A stretch of 64,000 nucleotides of DNA from Pseudomonas japonica. Lineage in GTDB: Bacteria > Pseudomonadota > Gammaproteobacteria > Pseudomonadales > Pseudomonadaceae. Of this stretch, positions 53,459 through 62,816 are shown one piece after another (within the stretch, counting starts at the first letter, position 1; every line of letters starts with the position of its first letter). A program made the position numbers and the translations under genes. The notes below the pieces were generated by a model that was not told the origin of the DNA, did not search any database, and saw only the letters and a list, made by a program, of their open reading frames with translations. The stretch lies in assembly GCF_900188455.1 (NCBI RefSeq), contig NZ_FZOL01000008.1:178753-242752 (forward strand), given 5' to 3'.

Positions 53459-53863
53459 ATGCGTTTCTCCCTGCCTACCCTCGCTCTAGGTTTCCTGATT
53501 TCCCAGGCCGCACTGGCCGGTGACGGCACCACCGCCATTGGCGGCGGTCTTGGTGGCGTGCTCGGCAACGTCGTCGGTCAGCAGATCGGCGGCAGCACCG
53601 GTGCGGCCATCGGTGCCGGTCTCGGTGGCGCCGCCGGCAGCGCCGTGGCCGCGAAGAAAGGCAACCGCACCGAAGCGGCGATTGGCGGCGGCCTGGGCTC
53701 GGCGGGCGGCTCCCTGATCGGCGGCAAGGTCGGTGGTTCCACCGGTTCCACCATCGGTGCCGGCCTCGGCGGCGCCGCGGGTGGCGCACTGGGCAACCAC
53801 TTGGCGGATGACAACCGTGACTCGGGCAAACACAAGCACAAGCGCCGCCATCGGCATCGCTGA
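53459..53863 (+). CDS. exported glycine-zipper protein
   Basis: This 134-residue protein has a signal peptide (MRFSLPTLALGFLISQAALA) and three or four glycine-zipper repeats of the type GGGLGGVLGNVVGQQIGGST and GAAIGAGLGGAAGSAVAAKK. It ends in a basic His/Lys/Arg tail (HKHKRRHRHR). Such domains pack as helical hairpins in or near the outer membrane. The function is unknown. It is followed by a strong terminator and lies 53 bp after the His-rich lipoprotein. Confidence 0.82.
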   Translation: MRFSLPTLALGFLISQAALAGDGTTAIGGGLGGVLGNVVGQQIGGSTGAAIGAGLGGAAGSAVAAKKGNRTEAAIGGGLGSAGGSLIGGKVGGSTGSTIGAGLGGAAGGALGNHLADDNRDSGKHKHKRRHRHR

Positions 53864-53898
53864 TCGCGCTCACAGCCCGCCCAAGCCTTGCCAATGTC

Positions 53899-53929
53899 GA
53901 AGAAGCCCGGACTCTGCCGGGCTTCTTCC
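53899..53929 (+). terminator. Rho-independent terminator after the glycine-zipper gene
   Basis: A perfect 12-bp stem (GAAGAAGCCCGG / CCGGGCTTCTTC) surrounds a 6-base loop. It lies 36 bp after the stop codon. Confidence 0.85.
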
Positions 53930-53970
53930 TGCTTGCGTGAACGGTGCGGGAACAGCGGATCAGCTGCGCA

Positions 53971-54387
53971 TCATTGCGCGCCCTGGGAGAACTTTCGATC
54001 GCGTTGATCGATGGCCACGGCGAGCCCGGCAAGCACGATGGCCAGCAGGTAGGCGACCAGCCCCAGGTTCAGTCCGAAGATCAGTTTCTCGGACCCGTCC
54101 GTGAGGACCATCGACCCACCGTAGCCATCCCGAAGCCAATAGGCCATCAGGAATCCGCCGGTTACGAATGTCGTGAGCAGACTCGCCAGCGCAAGATCAT
54201 TCCTGCCCCAGACAAGCCAGACGCTGAATGCGCCGAGCGCGGTGTTGGTGAACAGTTGCCAGGTTTCATGAAGCCTGGCATGCGATGCCCAGGCCGGATT
54301 GAATACATGAGTGTCGTTGATCTCGAAAATCGGTACGAGCACGGCGTAAAAGACGATTCCAACGGTAACCAGCAACTTCGCGAGCAT
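53971..54387 (-). CDS. small four-helix membrane protein
   Basis: This 138-residue inner-membrane protein has four hydrophobic helices, from MLAKLLVTVGIVFYAVLVPI to LNLGLVAYLLAIVLAGLAVA. It has a conserved-looking polar stretch INDTHVFNPAWASHARLHE between helices one and two. The start at 54387 has AAGGAGG at ideal spacing; an ATG at 54405 would place that site inside the gene. I do not recognise a characterised family. It is followed upstream by another unknown gene on the same strand. Confidence 0.78.
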   Translation of the reverse strand: MLAKLLVTVGIVFYAVLVPIFEINDTHVFNPAWASHARLHETWQLFTNTALGAFSVWLVWGRNDLALASLLTTFVTGGFLMAYWLRDGYGGSMVLTDGSEKLIFGLNLGLVAYLLAIVLAGLAVAIDQRDRKFSQGAQ

Positions 54388-54435
54388 CAAAACCTCCTTG
54401 TTCATGATTCGGGCGTCACCTGCCCCTCGTGCACT

Positions 54436-54705
54436 CTAGTTCACCGATGCTTCCGAGCCCCGAGTCGGAAAGCGCGGATCATCCTTTTCCTTTTCTCGCA
54501 CCCACATCTCACCAATCTTTACTGCAAGTGCGTAGGCGCCTTCCTTGCCGCCCTGGATATCTGCAAATCTGATGAAGATGCCTTCGAAGAGAGAACTCTC
54601 GATTTCTTCCTCGTTGACCTCCTCCTCAATGACGATCATGAGCAGATATCGCTCGGCCTCCTCGCGGATCGAATAGCTGTAACCAATCAACTTCGGGTAG
54701 CTCAC
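54436..54705 (-). CDS. hypothetical acidic protein (89 aa)
   Basis: This small soluble protein begins MSYPKLIGYSYSIREEAERY and has a strongly acidic middle (EEEVNEEEIESS). There is no signal peptide, membrane helix or domain I know. Upstream lies a terminator belonging to the next minus-strand gene. Its shape would fit an immunity or accessory protein, but no toxin gene is adjacent, so no function is assigned. Confidence 0.62.
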   Translation of the reverse strand: MSYPKLIGYSYSIREEAERYLLMIVIEEEVNEEEIESSLFEGIFIRFADIQGGKEGAYALAVKIGEMWVREKEKDDPRFPTRGSEASVN

Positions 54706-54800
54706 TGTGCGAGTTCCTTTCTGGCAAGACCTGAAGCAGCCAACGCTTCAGAGAGCCGCCATTCAACCACAGAGATGACCGGCGATGGCGAGGCATGCAA

Positions 54801-54831
54801 CGAAAAGCCCGGCTCAACGGCCGGGCTTTCG
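54801..54831 (-). terminator. Rho-independent terminator
   Basis: The stem AAGCCCGGC / GCCGGGCTT with A and T tracts on both sides lies just after the stop of the 54842-55438 gene on the minus strand. Confidence 0.82.
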
Positions 54832-54841
54832 TAATCACGCC

Positions 54842-55438
54842 TCAACGTGCGAAGGAATGGGGCGGGGGAAGTGTCTGGCTCAGCGCTGCGGCATTGTTCG
54901 AGCTGGACAGTCGCTGCACGGATCGCCCTGCTATTCGAACCTTGGCGTGCTGAATCTTCTGAAGCACGGAAGCACTGTGCGAGTTCCAGAGCTCGGCCAT
55001 GTGGACACTGCCGACGAGCGCATGCAAATGCCTCAACTCGACGCGGATATCCAATACCTCGTTCGCCAGTTGAATGCTGGATTCACGCCCCAGGAAATCA
55101 TCCAGCCGTTCAAGCGACACCCGCAGCGCGCGGTCAACGGCTGCAGGATCGTGAAGCCCACCGTGGCGCAGCGAGTGCTCGACATCTGCCAGCAGCACCG
55201 CCAGCAGCGACTTGCGTGCTTCGCGAGCCTGCCTTCGATCTGCGTTGCGGGCCTGCGCTGGAAGCCAGACCGCAAATATGAGCGCCACCACGGAGCCGAT
55301 CGCCTGGACCCATGCTGCCGCAGTGGAATCGAGCGTCAGGGACGGCGCGCCGCCCAACACCAGCCAGATCAGACTGCCCAGGCTCATGACGAACATGGCC
55401 AGGACGAGCGAAAAGACCACCCACACTTTGACTTTCAT
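54842..55438 (-). CDS. membrane protein with two N-terminal helices, unknown function
   Basis: This 198-residue protein has two hydrophobic helices near the N-terminus (about 5-30 VVFSLVLAMFVMSLGSLIWL and 42-62 AAAWVQAIGSVVALIFAVWL). A soluble, mostly helical domain of about 130 residues follows, starting with a basic stretch (QARNADRRQAREARK). This layout is common in small inner-membrane proteins of unknown role found in accessory regions. A GTG start at 55447 would add three residues. I cannot name a family. Confidence 0.7.
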   Translation of the reverse strand: MKVKVWVVFSLVLAMFVMSLGSLIWLVLGGAPSLTLDSTAAAWVQAIGSVVALIFAVWLPAQARNADRRQAREARKSLLAVLLADVEHSLRHGGLHDPAAVDRALRVSLERLDDFLGRESSIQLANEVLDIRVELRHLHALVGSVHMAELWNSHSASVLQKIQHAKVRIAGRSVQRLSSSNNAAALSQTLPPPHSFAR

Positions 55439-55556
55439 GGAATGCACTCAGGATATCGGATATCGATGAGGCATTCTGCCATGAATAAGATTTATTCGCA
55501 TACGCATCATCGAACCTTCCGTCGCCTCTGGTGAGCGCTACCTGGGCCCATGCACC

Positions 55557-56171
55557 TCACGTCACCGGCAACCCCGCCAACAGTGCGAGCCTCTGATAGT
55601 CCATCCCGCCAGGGACCGTCCTCAGGTACTCGTCGATCGCCTGATCATCATTGACCATCGACAGCATCTGTCGATGCCTTGCCTGGGCCAGTTTGGAAAC
55701 CTCGGACGAGTCCGGCAGCAAGGCCATGCGAGTCAGTGTTTCCTTGGCGTGATCGGGGATCTCCGGGTAGTAGCGGTAACGGGTCGCGCCCTTGAGCAGC
55801 ACCCGGTCCAGCACGATGAAATCACCCGTGGGCAATACCTCGGCATTCTCGGTCCGACTCAGGGCCATGTCGATCTTGCAGCCCTTGAACTGCGCCCAGC
55901 CATGGGATGCCACCCCACTCCAGGAACCTTCGCCGACCCAGCCGATCACCACATCGATATCGATATTTCGTTCTTTCTTCAGGTAGCGCTTGAGGAAGAA
56001 GGAAAGATGATAGCAACCGCCCCACATCCCCCCGTCGATCACCACATGCCGATGAATTCTCGTCGTGACATCGACGATTTGCCGTGCTTCGGAAGATAGA
56101 GATAACAACCATTCTCGATCGAGTTTTTCAGACTTCTGTGCCGTCAGCTTACGTTGCCGTGCCTGGCCCAT
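55557..56171 (-). CDS. hypothetical protein (204 aa)
   Basis: This soluble protein begins MGQARQRKLTAQKSEKLDRE. Its central block HVVIDGGMWGGCYHLSFFLK, then DVVIGWVGEGSWSGVASHGW, looks like a compact enzymatic or binding fold with conserved Cys, His and Trp, but no family is certain. The start at 56171 has AGGAAG nine bases upstream. The gene lies in the run of unknown genes between the two tRNAs, on the minus strand, with an AT-rich upstream gap. Confidence 0.72.
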   Translation of the reverse strand: MGQARQRKLTAQKSEKLDREWLLSLSSEARQIVDVTTRIHRHVVIDGGMWGGCYHLSFFLKRYLKKERNIDIDVVIGWVGEGSWSGVASHGWAQFKGCKIDMALSRTENAEVLPTGDFIVLDRVLLKGATRYRYYPEIPDHAKETLTRMALLPDSSEVSKLAQARHRQMLSMVNDDQAIDEYLRTVPGGMDYQRLALLAGLPVT

Positions 56172-56385
56172 GACTTTGCTTCCTGCAAAAGTAATTGGTG
56201 CGCCAAAGCTAGTCACGGCAACAGAACAGGGCAAATGAAACTGCAGTACCGGAAGCAGGTTTCATCAAAAGGGTGAACTGGTTAACTTTGATTTCATCAA
56301 GTAAATCGACTTATTGATCTTCACCCAGCTTGACAACCGTTCGCCATGAACACCGAGGCCCGGCGTTCGGGGTGAGTCCCGTGCG

Positions 56386-56562
56386 TCAGCTGGCCGGAGG
56401 CTTGCGCCCCCTGAGCAGTGCAAACGCGATATTGGGCAGCATCATGATGCTCAGCATGCCCCAGAAGCCAACCTTGCCAGCCTCATGCAAGGTCGCGCCC
56501 AAAGCGATGAACACCAGCAGCAGCACGAAGCGCAGCGACACGAATTTTTCCAGTCCCCTCAT
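56386..56562 (-). CDS. small membrane protein (58 aa)
   Basis: This 58-residue protein begins MRGLEKFVSLRFVLLLVFIA. It has two hydrophobic stretches (VLLLVFIALGATL and FWGMLSIMMLPNIAFALL) and a short basic tail. ACCGGAGTGAGT precedes the ATG at 56562. Small double-helix membrane proteins like this are common and rarely characterised. It follows the tRNA-Cys terminator on the same strand. Confidence 0.68.
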   Translation of the reverse strand: MRGLEKFVSLRFVLLLVFIALGATLHEAGKVGFWGMLSIMMLPNIAFALLRGRKPPAS

Positions 56563-56615
56563 ACTCACTCCGGTCTTGATTGAAACAGGGGCTCGGGATT
56601 TTCCCGCGCCCAAAC

Positions 56616-56650
56616 GAAAAACCCCGCAGACGTTAATCTGCGGGGCTTTG
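56616..56650 (-). terminator. Rho-independent terminator after tRNA-Cys
   Basis: On the minus strand the stem CCCCGCAGA / TCTGCGGGG is followed by a T run (TTTTTCG). It sits directly downstream of the tRNA. Confidence 0.9.
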
Positions 56651-56655
56651 AATAG

Positions 56656-56729
56656 TGGAGGCCGAGGTCGGAATCGAACCGGCGTAGACGGATTTGCAAT
56701 CCGGAGCATAACCACTTTGCTACTCGGCC
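56656..56729 (-). tRNA. tRNA-Cys (anticodon GCA)
   Basis: This is a 74-nt tRNA with encoded CCA on the minus strand. The acceptor GGCCGAG pairs with CTCGGCC, the anticodon loop contains GCA, and the T arm is CCGGTTCGATTCCGA. The U discriminator base (TCCA) is the identity element of tRNA-Cys. Confidence 0.97.
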
Positions 56730-56920
56730 TCATGAGCTTCGGAAATCTGTCGATTTCTCTAACTCTTTGAAAACGTTGAGTTTTTTATTTCTCGTCGCTT
56801 TCGATGGACGCCATTATGCGTGCATTCCCCCATGCTGGCAACCCCCTGATTTAAAAAAAGTTTCTGTCCGGAAACAGGGTCGGTTCCGACCCCGCGACCG
56901 CCCTGCCCCGCGGGTTGCAC

Positions 56921-59080
56921 TCAGGCCGCTTCGCGCTGGCCGCTGCTGCGGCTGACTTCGAACAGGCCGACCAGTTTCTGCAGTTTGTTGGCATTCAGGC
57001 GCACGGTCTCGGCACTGGCGTGGAGGACGTTGACGGTCTGGTGCATTTCCAGCGAGGACTGGTCGACCTCCTTGATGGTCCGCCCATAATCCAGGCTGCG
57101 CTGGTTGAGCTGCTGGATGATGCCGAACATGTTTTCCACGGCCTGGTGCAGTTGCACGTTCTCCGACGAGGCCTGTTCGGCAAGACCAAGACTCTGGTCG
57201 ACATTGTTCACCCCATCCTCCATGAAGCCGACAGCCTTGCGGGTCTCACCCTGCAGGCTCTCGACGGTCAGACGGATTTCTTCCGCCGCGCTGGAGGTGC
57301 GCGCGGCGAGGCTGCGGACTTCGTCGGCGACCACGGCGAAGCCTCGACCATGCTCGCCGGCCCGCGCCGCTTCGATGGCGGCATTGAGCGCCAGCAGGTT
57401 GGTCTGGTTGGTGATGTCGCTGATCAGGTGACTGATCTTGCCGATCTCGGCCATGCGGCTATCGAGCAACTGCACGCTGGCGGCGGAGCGTTCGACCACG
57501 TCGCGAATCGACTGGGTGCCCTCCTGCACCGTGAGGAATTGCTCGCGGGCACGCTCGACCACTTCGTCCATGGCCTGTTTCATCTGCTCGGCACCGGCGG
57601 AGGCCTGCTGGATTTCACCGAGCTGCTCTTCGACGATGACCATCATGCGGTGCACGGCATCGGCCACTTCCATCGAGGTACTGCTGGCCTTGCGGCTGCG
57701 CCCGAGCATCATCTGGTTGGTGGTGCCGACGCTGTGACTGGCCTTGACCACCTGCCCCACCACCGAATCCAGGTGGTCGATGAAGCTGTTGATCCAGCGG
57801 CCCATATCACCGGTCTCGTCGTTGGCCATGCGCGAGGCATCCAGGCGCTGGCGCAGGTTGCCCTCGCCCTCGGCGATGGTCCGAATGACCCCGGTCATTT
57901 CGTTGAGACGCGCGGCCAGGCGTTTCGGCCCGAGGGTGCTGAAGACCAGCGCGGCGACCAGCAGGCTGCCGGCCTCGCACAGGTCGATCAGGTGCTGTGG
58001 CAGGCCACTGTAGTGCTGCACCGCGTAGTTGCAGGTGAACAGGCCGAGCATGGTCGCCAGGTAGGGCTTCATCAGGCCGTAGCTGAGCGAACGACGGCGA
58101 TAGACCTCCTCCAGATCGGCCTCGCACATCATCCCCCAGCGATCCGGTGAACCCGGCAACTGGAAGGTCACGCCCTTGCCCACCACCGGGATGTGCCGGT
58201 AGTCGGAGTAGCCCGGATAGGTGACGAACAGGTTCGAGCCGTTGCGGATGGTTTCACGCACGCCGGGGTGCAGTTGCTGGGTCGCCGGGTCGGTGAAGCG
58301 CAGTTCCAGTTCGGTATGACGCTGCACCTGCACGGTCTTCCACGGGGTGTGCACGCCGCTCTTGAGGTTTTCCCCGTGGCTGAAGGTGCCGTCCTCGAAC
58401 CGCGAGCGGGACAGCGCCACCCCCGGCTGCAGGTTGCGATCGAAGCGCGACTGCACCATGAACAGGTAGTTGTCGCCAGACTCGGCGAAGATGTGCCCGG
58501 CCTCGCGCTGGATCAGGTCGCCCAGCACATCGTTGGGCACCCGCCCGCACAGGCAGCCGACGGTCTTGCCGCCGGCCTTCAGCGGCTGATGGAACATCAG
58601 TGTCACTTCGTCATGGAAGCGCGACGAGGAAGGGCCGATGGCCAGAGTCAGCGGATCGCTGTAGGGACCGTGGAGAAACGGCGCCTTCAGGCCCTCGGCC
58701 AGCGCCGCCGGGTTGATCGTGCGTGGCTGCTGGCCGCTCCAGGTCGAGGCCAGCAGCTTGCCATTGACATCGACGACGAACAGTTCGGAAAAGTCCTCGG
58801 CCTGTTGCAGTTTTTCCTGCAGGGCCTGGACATCGACGGCACTCAGGTCGCCCAGCCCCTGAGCCAGTTCGGCAAGATGCTCCCATTGCTCCAGGGCCCA
58901 GCTGTTGAGCAGCTTGACCCGGGTTTCGGCGATGGCTTCGAAGGTCTGCTCGATGACCGGATAAGCCGAGCGGTTGACCCGACAGGCCCAGCCCATGGCC
59001 AATTTGCCGGTCTTGCCCAACCAGGGCAGCCAGCGTCGTTCTTCACCCGACAAGTGCATGGAGTTGCTTGATAGCGACAT
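56921..59080 (-). CDS. methyl-accepting chemotaxis protein with N-terminal sensor
   Basis: This is a 719-residue chemoreceptor. Residues about 1-330 form a long sensor with no preceding membrane helix; they include a Cache-like strand [17 protein letters not shown]. At about 340-400 are two hydrophobic helices ([20 protein letters not shown] and [15 protein letters not shown]), then a HAMP-like stretch and the signalling domain with tip [20 protein letters not shown]. The start at 59080 has GGAGAGG close by; 59101 would add seven residues. The sensor would lie on the cytoplasmic side unless it is exported by another route. It is followed by tRNA-Cys and preceded by the LuxR gene. Confidence 0.9.
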   Translation of the reverse strand: MSLSSNSMHLSGEERRWLPWLGKTGKLAMGWACRVNRSAYPVIEQTFEAIAETRVKLLNSWALEQWEHLAELAQGLGDLSAVDVQALQEKLQQAEDFSELFVVDVNGKLLASTWSGQQPRTINPAALAEGLKAPFLHGPYSDPLTLAIGPSSSRFHDEVTLMFHQPLKAGGKTVGCLCGRVPNDVLGDLIQREAGHIFAESGDNYLFMVQSRFDRNLQPGVALSRSRFEDGTFSHGENLKSGVHTPWKTVQVQRHTELELRFTDPATQQLHPGVRETIRNGSNLFVTYPGYSDYRHIPVVGKGVTFQLPGSPDRWGMMCEADLEEVYRRRSLSYGLMKPYLATMLGLFTCNYAVQHYSGLPQHLIDLCEAGSLLVAALVFSTLGPKRLAARLNEMTGVIRTIAEGEGNLRQRLDASRMANDETGDMGRWINSFIDHLDSVVGQVVKASHSVGTTNQMMLGRSRKASSTSMEVADAVHRMMVIVEEQLGEIQQASAGAEQMKQAMDEVVERAREQFLTVQEGTQSIRDVVERSAASVQLLDSRMAEIGKISHLISDITNQTNLLALNAAIEAARAGEHGRGFAVVADEVRSLAARTSSAAEEIRLTVESLQGETRKAVGFMEDGVNNVDQSLGLAEQASSENVQLHQAVENMFGIIQQLNQRSLDYGRTIKEVDQSSLEMHQTVNVLHASAETVRLNANKLQKLVGLFEVSRSSGQREAA

Positions 59081-59282
59081 AGACCTCTCCAACGGCGACA
59101 TTTCAATGTCTTTCGAGAGGCAACTACCAGGCCAAGAGGAAAGCTAGCTAACGAATTTATCGAGAAAAGCTGGCTTTTTGCCACGGAGCGCCGCTCACGT
59201 CGCTCGGAGCCAGATCGAGGTCGCCCTAAACCAGGGCGCATCAGGGGTGGCGTTCGCCATTACAGTGCATCGCGCGACCCGT

Positions 59283-60047
59283 CTAGCTCGCGGCCAATAC
59301 CCAGTCCGAGGCGCGCCGGCTGTACTCGGTTGGCTGGCTCGCCAGCCGTGGCTCGCGCAGGATGAACAGGCCCAGTTGCGCCGCCCGGGCGATGGCCGCC
59401 ACCTTGTTCTGCACACCGAGTTTGACGATGGCGTTGCGGGTGTGGAAATTCACCGTCGACTCCGACAGATGCAGGATGTCGGCGACCTCCTCGGCGGTCT
59501 TGCCGATGGCCGACCAGCGCAGCACTTCGATTTCCCGGCAGGTCAGGCTCAGCGCCGCGATCTTGCGCTTGAGTTCCTCGACCTGGTTCATGTGGATCAG
59601 GTTGCACAGCAGCAGCACCTGCCCCGCCTTCTCGTACCATTCCTCGGCGCCGATCGGTCCGGTATGGCGGGCCACATCGAGGATGCTGAACACCCCGTCC
59701 GAATGCGAACCCTGCGACCAGCCATGGCAGAGCCCGAACGCCTGGGCGTCATCCCACAGACCCGGGGCGCAGCGGAAGAACTCTTCGTTCCAGGCGATCG
59801 GCAGGATCGAGCGTCGACAGTGGTCGATGCGTGGATCGACCTCGATGTAATGCCTGGATCGGTAGTTCTGGTTCCAGCCCACCGGCCAGGTGCTCCAGAG
59901 CAGAGGGCGCGGATCGAAACTGGTCCAGCAGGAGAATCCGAAGAAATCGAACCCCAACTGCACGACCAGGTCATGCAGGGTAGCGAAGCGAAGATGGGGG
60001 GAGACTTCTCGTGCCAAAACATGCAGAACGTCGGCACTGAACGGCAT
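59283..60047 (-). CDS. LuxR-family AHL-type regulator without synthase
   Basis: This is a 254-residue quorum-sensing type regulator. The N-terminal autoinducer domain keeps the TraR-type invariant residues W58, Y62, D71, P72 and W86 at the canonical spacing, so acyl-homoserine lactone binding is plausible. The C-terminal helix-turn-helix is LTCREIEVLRWSAIGKTAEE and LHLSESTVNFHTRNAIVKLG. After it comes an unusual tail of about 25 residues (ILREPRLASQPTEYSRR and so on). No luxI-type gene is in the window, so it is a candidate solo. It lies between two chemoreceptor genes on the same strand. Confidence 0.93.
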   Translation of the reverse strand: MPFSADVLHVLAREVSPHLRFATLHDLVVQLGFDFFGFSCWTSFDPRPLLWSTWPVGWNQNYRSRHYIEVDPRIDHCRRSILPIAWNEEFFRCAPGLWDDAQAFGLCHGWSQGSHSDGVFSILDVARHTGPIGAEEWYEKAGQVLLLCNLIHMNQVEELKRKIAALSLTCREIEVLRWSAIGKTAEEVADILHLSESTVNFHTRNAIVKLGVQNKVAAIARAAQLGLFILREPRLASQPTEYSRRASDWVLAAS

Positions 60048-60350
60048 GATGCACCTCTTGTAATAAGCGCTGGTATCCCTCCCAGATGCGCTTTTGGGTG
60101 GCAGACAATCCGTGGTAACAAGTCGAGGCTAATAGCGGGGAAAAGCCCCGACAACAGGCTTTTAGGGTTATATCGAAAGGATGTTCATTGCCTGAAAATG
60201 GCTCTGTCACGCGGGTTTCAGAGAGACTTACGGATTCTGCCGATGATCCGGGGCAAGGAACTTTTTTCCGCGCGGCACTGTCCGCGGCGACCCTGTCGGA
60301 TGATCTCGCTCTGCCAGGAAACCGGGCCTGCGCAACAGGCCCGGGTCGCC
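60048..60350 (-). other. Intergenic region with terminator of the second chemoreceptor
   Basis: This 303-bp gap holds no gene. A hairpin at 60321-60343 (CGGGCCTG / CAGGCCCG, followed on the minus strand by GTTTCC) should terminate the chemoreceptor transcript. The remainder is the promoter region of the LuxR gene; I see no lux-box-like palindrome in it. Confidence 0.7.
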
Positions 60351-61976
60351 TCACACCTTGAACTTGGAAATCATCACATTGAGTTCCACCGCCAGCCGTG
60401 ACAGCTCCTGGCTCGCCGCATTGGTCTGGTTGGCCCCCGCCGACGTCTGCATCGACAGGTCGCGGATGTTCACCAGGTTGCGGTCCACTTCCCGCGCCAC
60501 CGAGGCCTGCTCTTCCGAGGCGCTGGCGATGACAAGGTTGCGCTCGTTGATCGCGGCGATGGCATCGGCGATGACCTTCAGCGCTTCGTCCGCGGCCTGG
60601 GCCACCACCAGGGTCTGGCTGGCCTGGCTCTGGCTGCTGTGCATGGTGCTGACCGCGCGGTGAGTACCGGCCTGCACCCCGCCGATCATCTGCTCGATTT
60701 CCTCGGTGGACTGCTGAGTGCGATGGGCCAGGGCGCGCACTTCGTCGGCGACCACGGCAAAACCACGACCCGCCTCGCCGGCGCGCGCGGCCTCGATGGC
60801 GGCGTTGAGCGCGAGCAGGTTGGTCTGGTCGGCGATGGAACCGATCACGTCGAGCACGCGGCTGATGTCGTTGACATGGTTGGCCAGGTCCTCGACTTCC
60901 TGCGCGGTGTCGCCGACATCGCTGACCAGGCTCTGGATCGAGGCCAGCGCCTGATCCACTTGCGCGCGGCCATGCTGGGTGGTGTCGTCGGCGCGACGCG
61001 AGGCATCGGACGTCGTCACCGCGTTGCTGGCGACCTCCTCGACGGCGGCGGTCATTTCGTTCACCGCGGTGGCCGCCTGTTCGATCTCGGCGCTCTGCTG
61101 CAGCAGGCCGCGGCTGGTGTCGTCGGTCACCGCGTGCAGTTCCTCGGAGGCCGACGCCAGACGGTCGGAGGACTCGGCAATCTGCCGGAGGGTGACACGC
61201 AGGCGTTCCTGCATGGTGCGCATGGACTCCAGCAGCAGCGCCGGCTCGTCCTTGCCGACCACGCTGATTTCCTGGGTCAGGTCGCCATGGGACACCCGAT
61301 CGGCGACCACCACCGCTTCATGCAGGGGCAGGACGATGCTGCGGGTCAGCACCGCGGCGATGGCGATCATCGCCAGCAGAATGACCACCAGGGTCACCGC
61401 CATGATCACCACCGCGCGGTCGTAGGCTTCGCCGCTGACCTTGCCCGACTCCAGCAGACCGTCGTAGTTGTAGCGGATCAGGTTGCTCAGGTCGTTCATC
61501 ATGTTGTCGGCATGGGCGACGATCGGACCGTTGAGCAGATCGGTGGCCTCGTCCGGGTGATCGGCGCGCACGGCATCGAGGAGCTTGCGCTGCTCGCTGG
61601 CGTACTGCCCGTAGGAGGTCTTGAAGGCCTCGAACAGCTCGCGGTTGCGCGGGGTGCCGATGCTGTCTTCGTAGAACTTCAGGTTGCCGCTGATCTCGCC
61701 CTGGCGCTCGCTGATCAGCTCCAGGGTGCGCAGGCGTTCCTGCGGGTCGCGTTGCAGGATCGAGCGCAGTGTCAGGGCACGCACCCGCCCCAGCGCCAGG
61801 CCGACCTCGGCCAGCGCATGGCTGCCGGGCTGCCAGTAACCGGTGATCTTCTTGGTCGACGAATCCATTTTCTCGGCTTCGAAAATCGCGACGCCGCCCA
61901 ACAGCAGTACGAGCACCGCCAGGATTGCAAAGGCAAAACCGGCTCTGGCGCCAATGGAGAGATTTCTGACCCGCAT
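60351..61976 (-). CDS. methyl-accepting chemotaxis protein (4HB-type)
   Basis: This 541-residue transmembrane chemoreceptor has TM1 at about 12-32 ([20 protein letters not shown]). A four-helix-bundle periplasmic sensor of about 150 residues follows, with TM2 at about 190-212 ([20 protein letters not shown]). A HAMP domain ([16 protein letters not shown]) comes next, then the signalling hairpin with tip [20 protein letters not shown]. The C-terminus ends NVMISKFKV, with no CheR-tethering pentapeptide. The ligand is unknown; 4HB sensors often bind amino acids or organic acids. It is followed by a terminator. Confidence 0.95.
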   Translation of the reverse strand: MRVRNLSIGARAGFAFAILAVLVLLLGGVAIFEAEKMDSSTKKITGYWQPGSHALAEVGLALGRVRALTLRSILQRDPQERLRTLELISERQGEISGNLKFYEDSIGTPRNRELFEAFKTSYGQYASEQRKLLDAVRADHPDEATDLLNGPIVAHADNMMNDLSNLIRYNYDGLLESGKVSGEAYDRAVVIMAVTLVVILLAMIAIAAVLTRSIVLPLHEAVVVADRVSHGDLTQEISVVGKDEPALLLESMRTMQERLRVTLRQIAESSDRLASASEELHAVTDDTSRGLLQQSAEIEQAATAVNEMTAAVEEVASNAVTTSDASRRADDTTQHGRAQVDQALASIQSLVSDVGDTAQEVEDLANHVNDISRVLDVIGSIADQTNLLALNAAIEAARAGEAGRGFAVVADEVRALAHRTQQSTEEIEQMIGGVQAGTHRAVSTMHSSQSQASQTLVVAQAADEALKVIADAIAAINERNLVIASASEEQASVAREVDRNLVNIRDLSMQTSAGANQTNAASQELSRLAVELNVMISKFKV

Positions 61977-62278
61977 CGAGCGTTCCTCAAATACCCGGCC
62001 TGGCTATGGTCGTGGTCGAGCCAGGCGGATTTAGCCTTTAGCCTCCAGGCAAGGGAGGCGGTAATGCGCACAAGGAGTGGTGTTCGCCGCTACGCGCGGG
62101 CCACGCAAGTGGTCAGCGGTATGGGTCGTTTTTTTAGTTGGCTGGGCGCCTGTAAAACCGCAGATAGTGTAGGGCAATGGCCAAATGATGGCAAACGGCG
62201 GGGATGGGGATACTGGGGGAGATTCCACCGCTTGCTTCTGCATCCGGCCCTGCGCTCCGGGTCCCCTCCCTCCGGCAT

Positions 62279-62816
62279 AGGTATCTACACCTCTTCGAAG
62301 GCTTGTCGGGGGGCCGCATCAAGGCCGCTAGGTGCTTGTCTTGAGCCCTGCAGCGCTCTGAAGATCGAGCGCCGCCCGCGCGGCGCATCGCAGTGCATGA
62401 CGATACCCTTCCAGCGCTCTTGAGATCGCGCGCCGTCCGCACGGCGCTTCGCGAGCAAGCTCGCTCCCACTGTTTGTTGCAACGTACCTATGTCTGTCAG
62501 GCCATGGTTGACCGCCTCGTTAGCACGACGGGATATCAAGTCGATCCAAATGGCCTCTACGCCAACCCCTGCCATGCACCAAGGCTGACAACCCCAATCC
62601 CACAGGCCATGGCGCGTTGCAACAAACTGTGGGAGCGAGCTTGCTCGCGAAGCGCCGTGCGGACGGCGCGCGATCTCAAGAGTGCTGGAAGGGTGTCGTC
62701 ATGCACTGCGATGCGCCGCGCGGGCGGCGCTCGATCTGGAGGGCGCTGCAAGACCCAAGACAAGCACCTGGCGACCTTGATGCAGTCCCCCGACAAGCCT
62801 TCGACGATGCTACCTA
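62279..62816. repeat. 538-bp nested REP palindrome
   Basis: The halves 62279-62540 and 62590-62816 are imperfect reverse complements made of two REP types in series. The outer unit resembles the one at 28841-29296 (CGCCGCGCGGGCGGCGC core). The inner unit carries GTGGGAGCGAGCTTGCTCGCG. The right end touches the stop codon of the ferredoxin reductase gene. I see no gene between 61977 and 62813. Confidence 0.85.
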
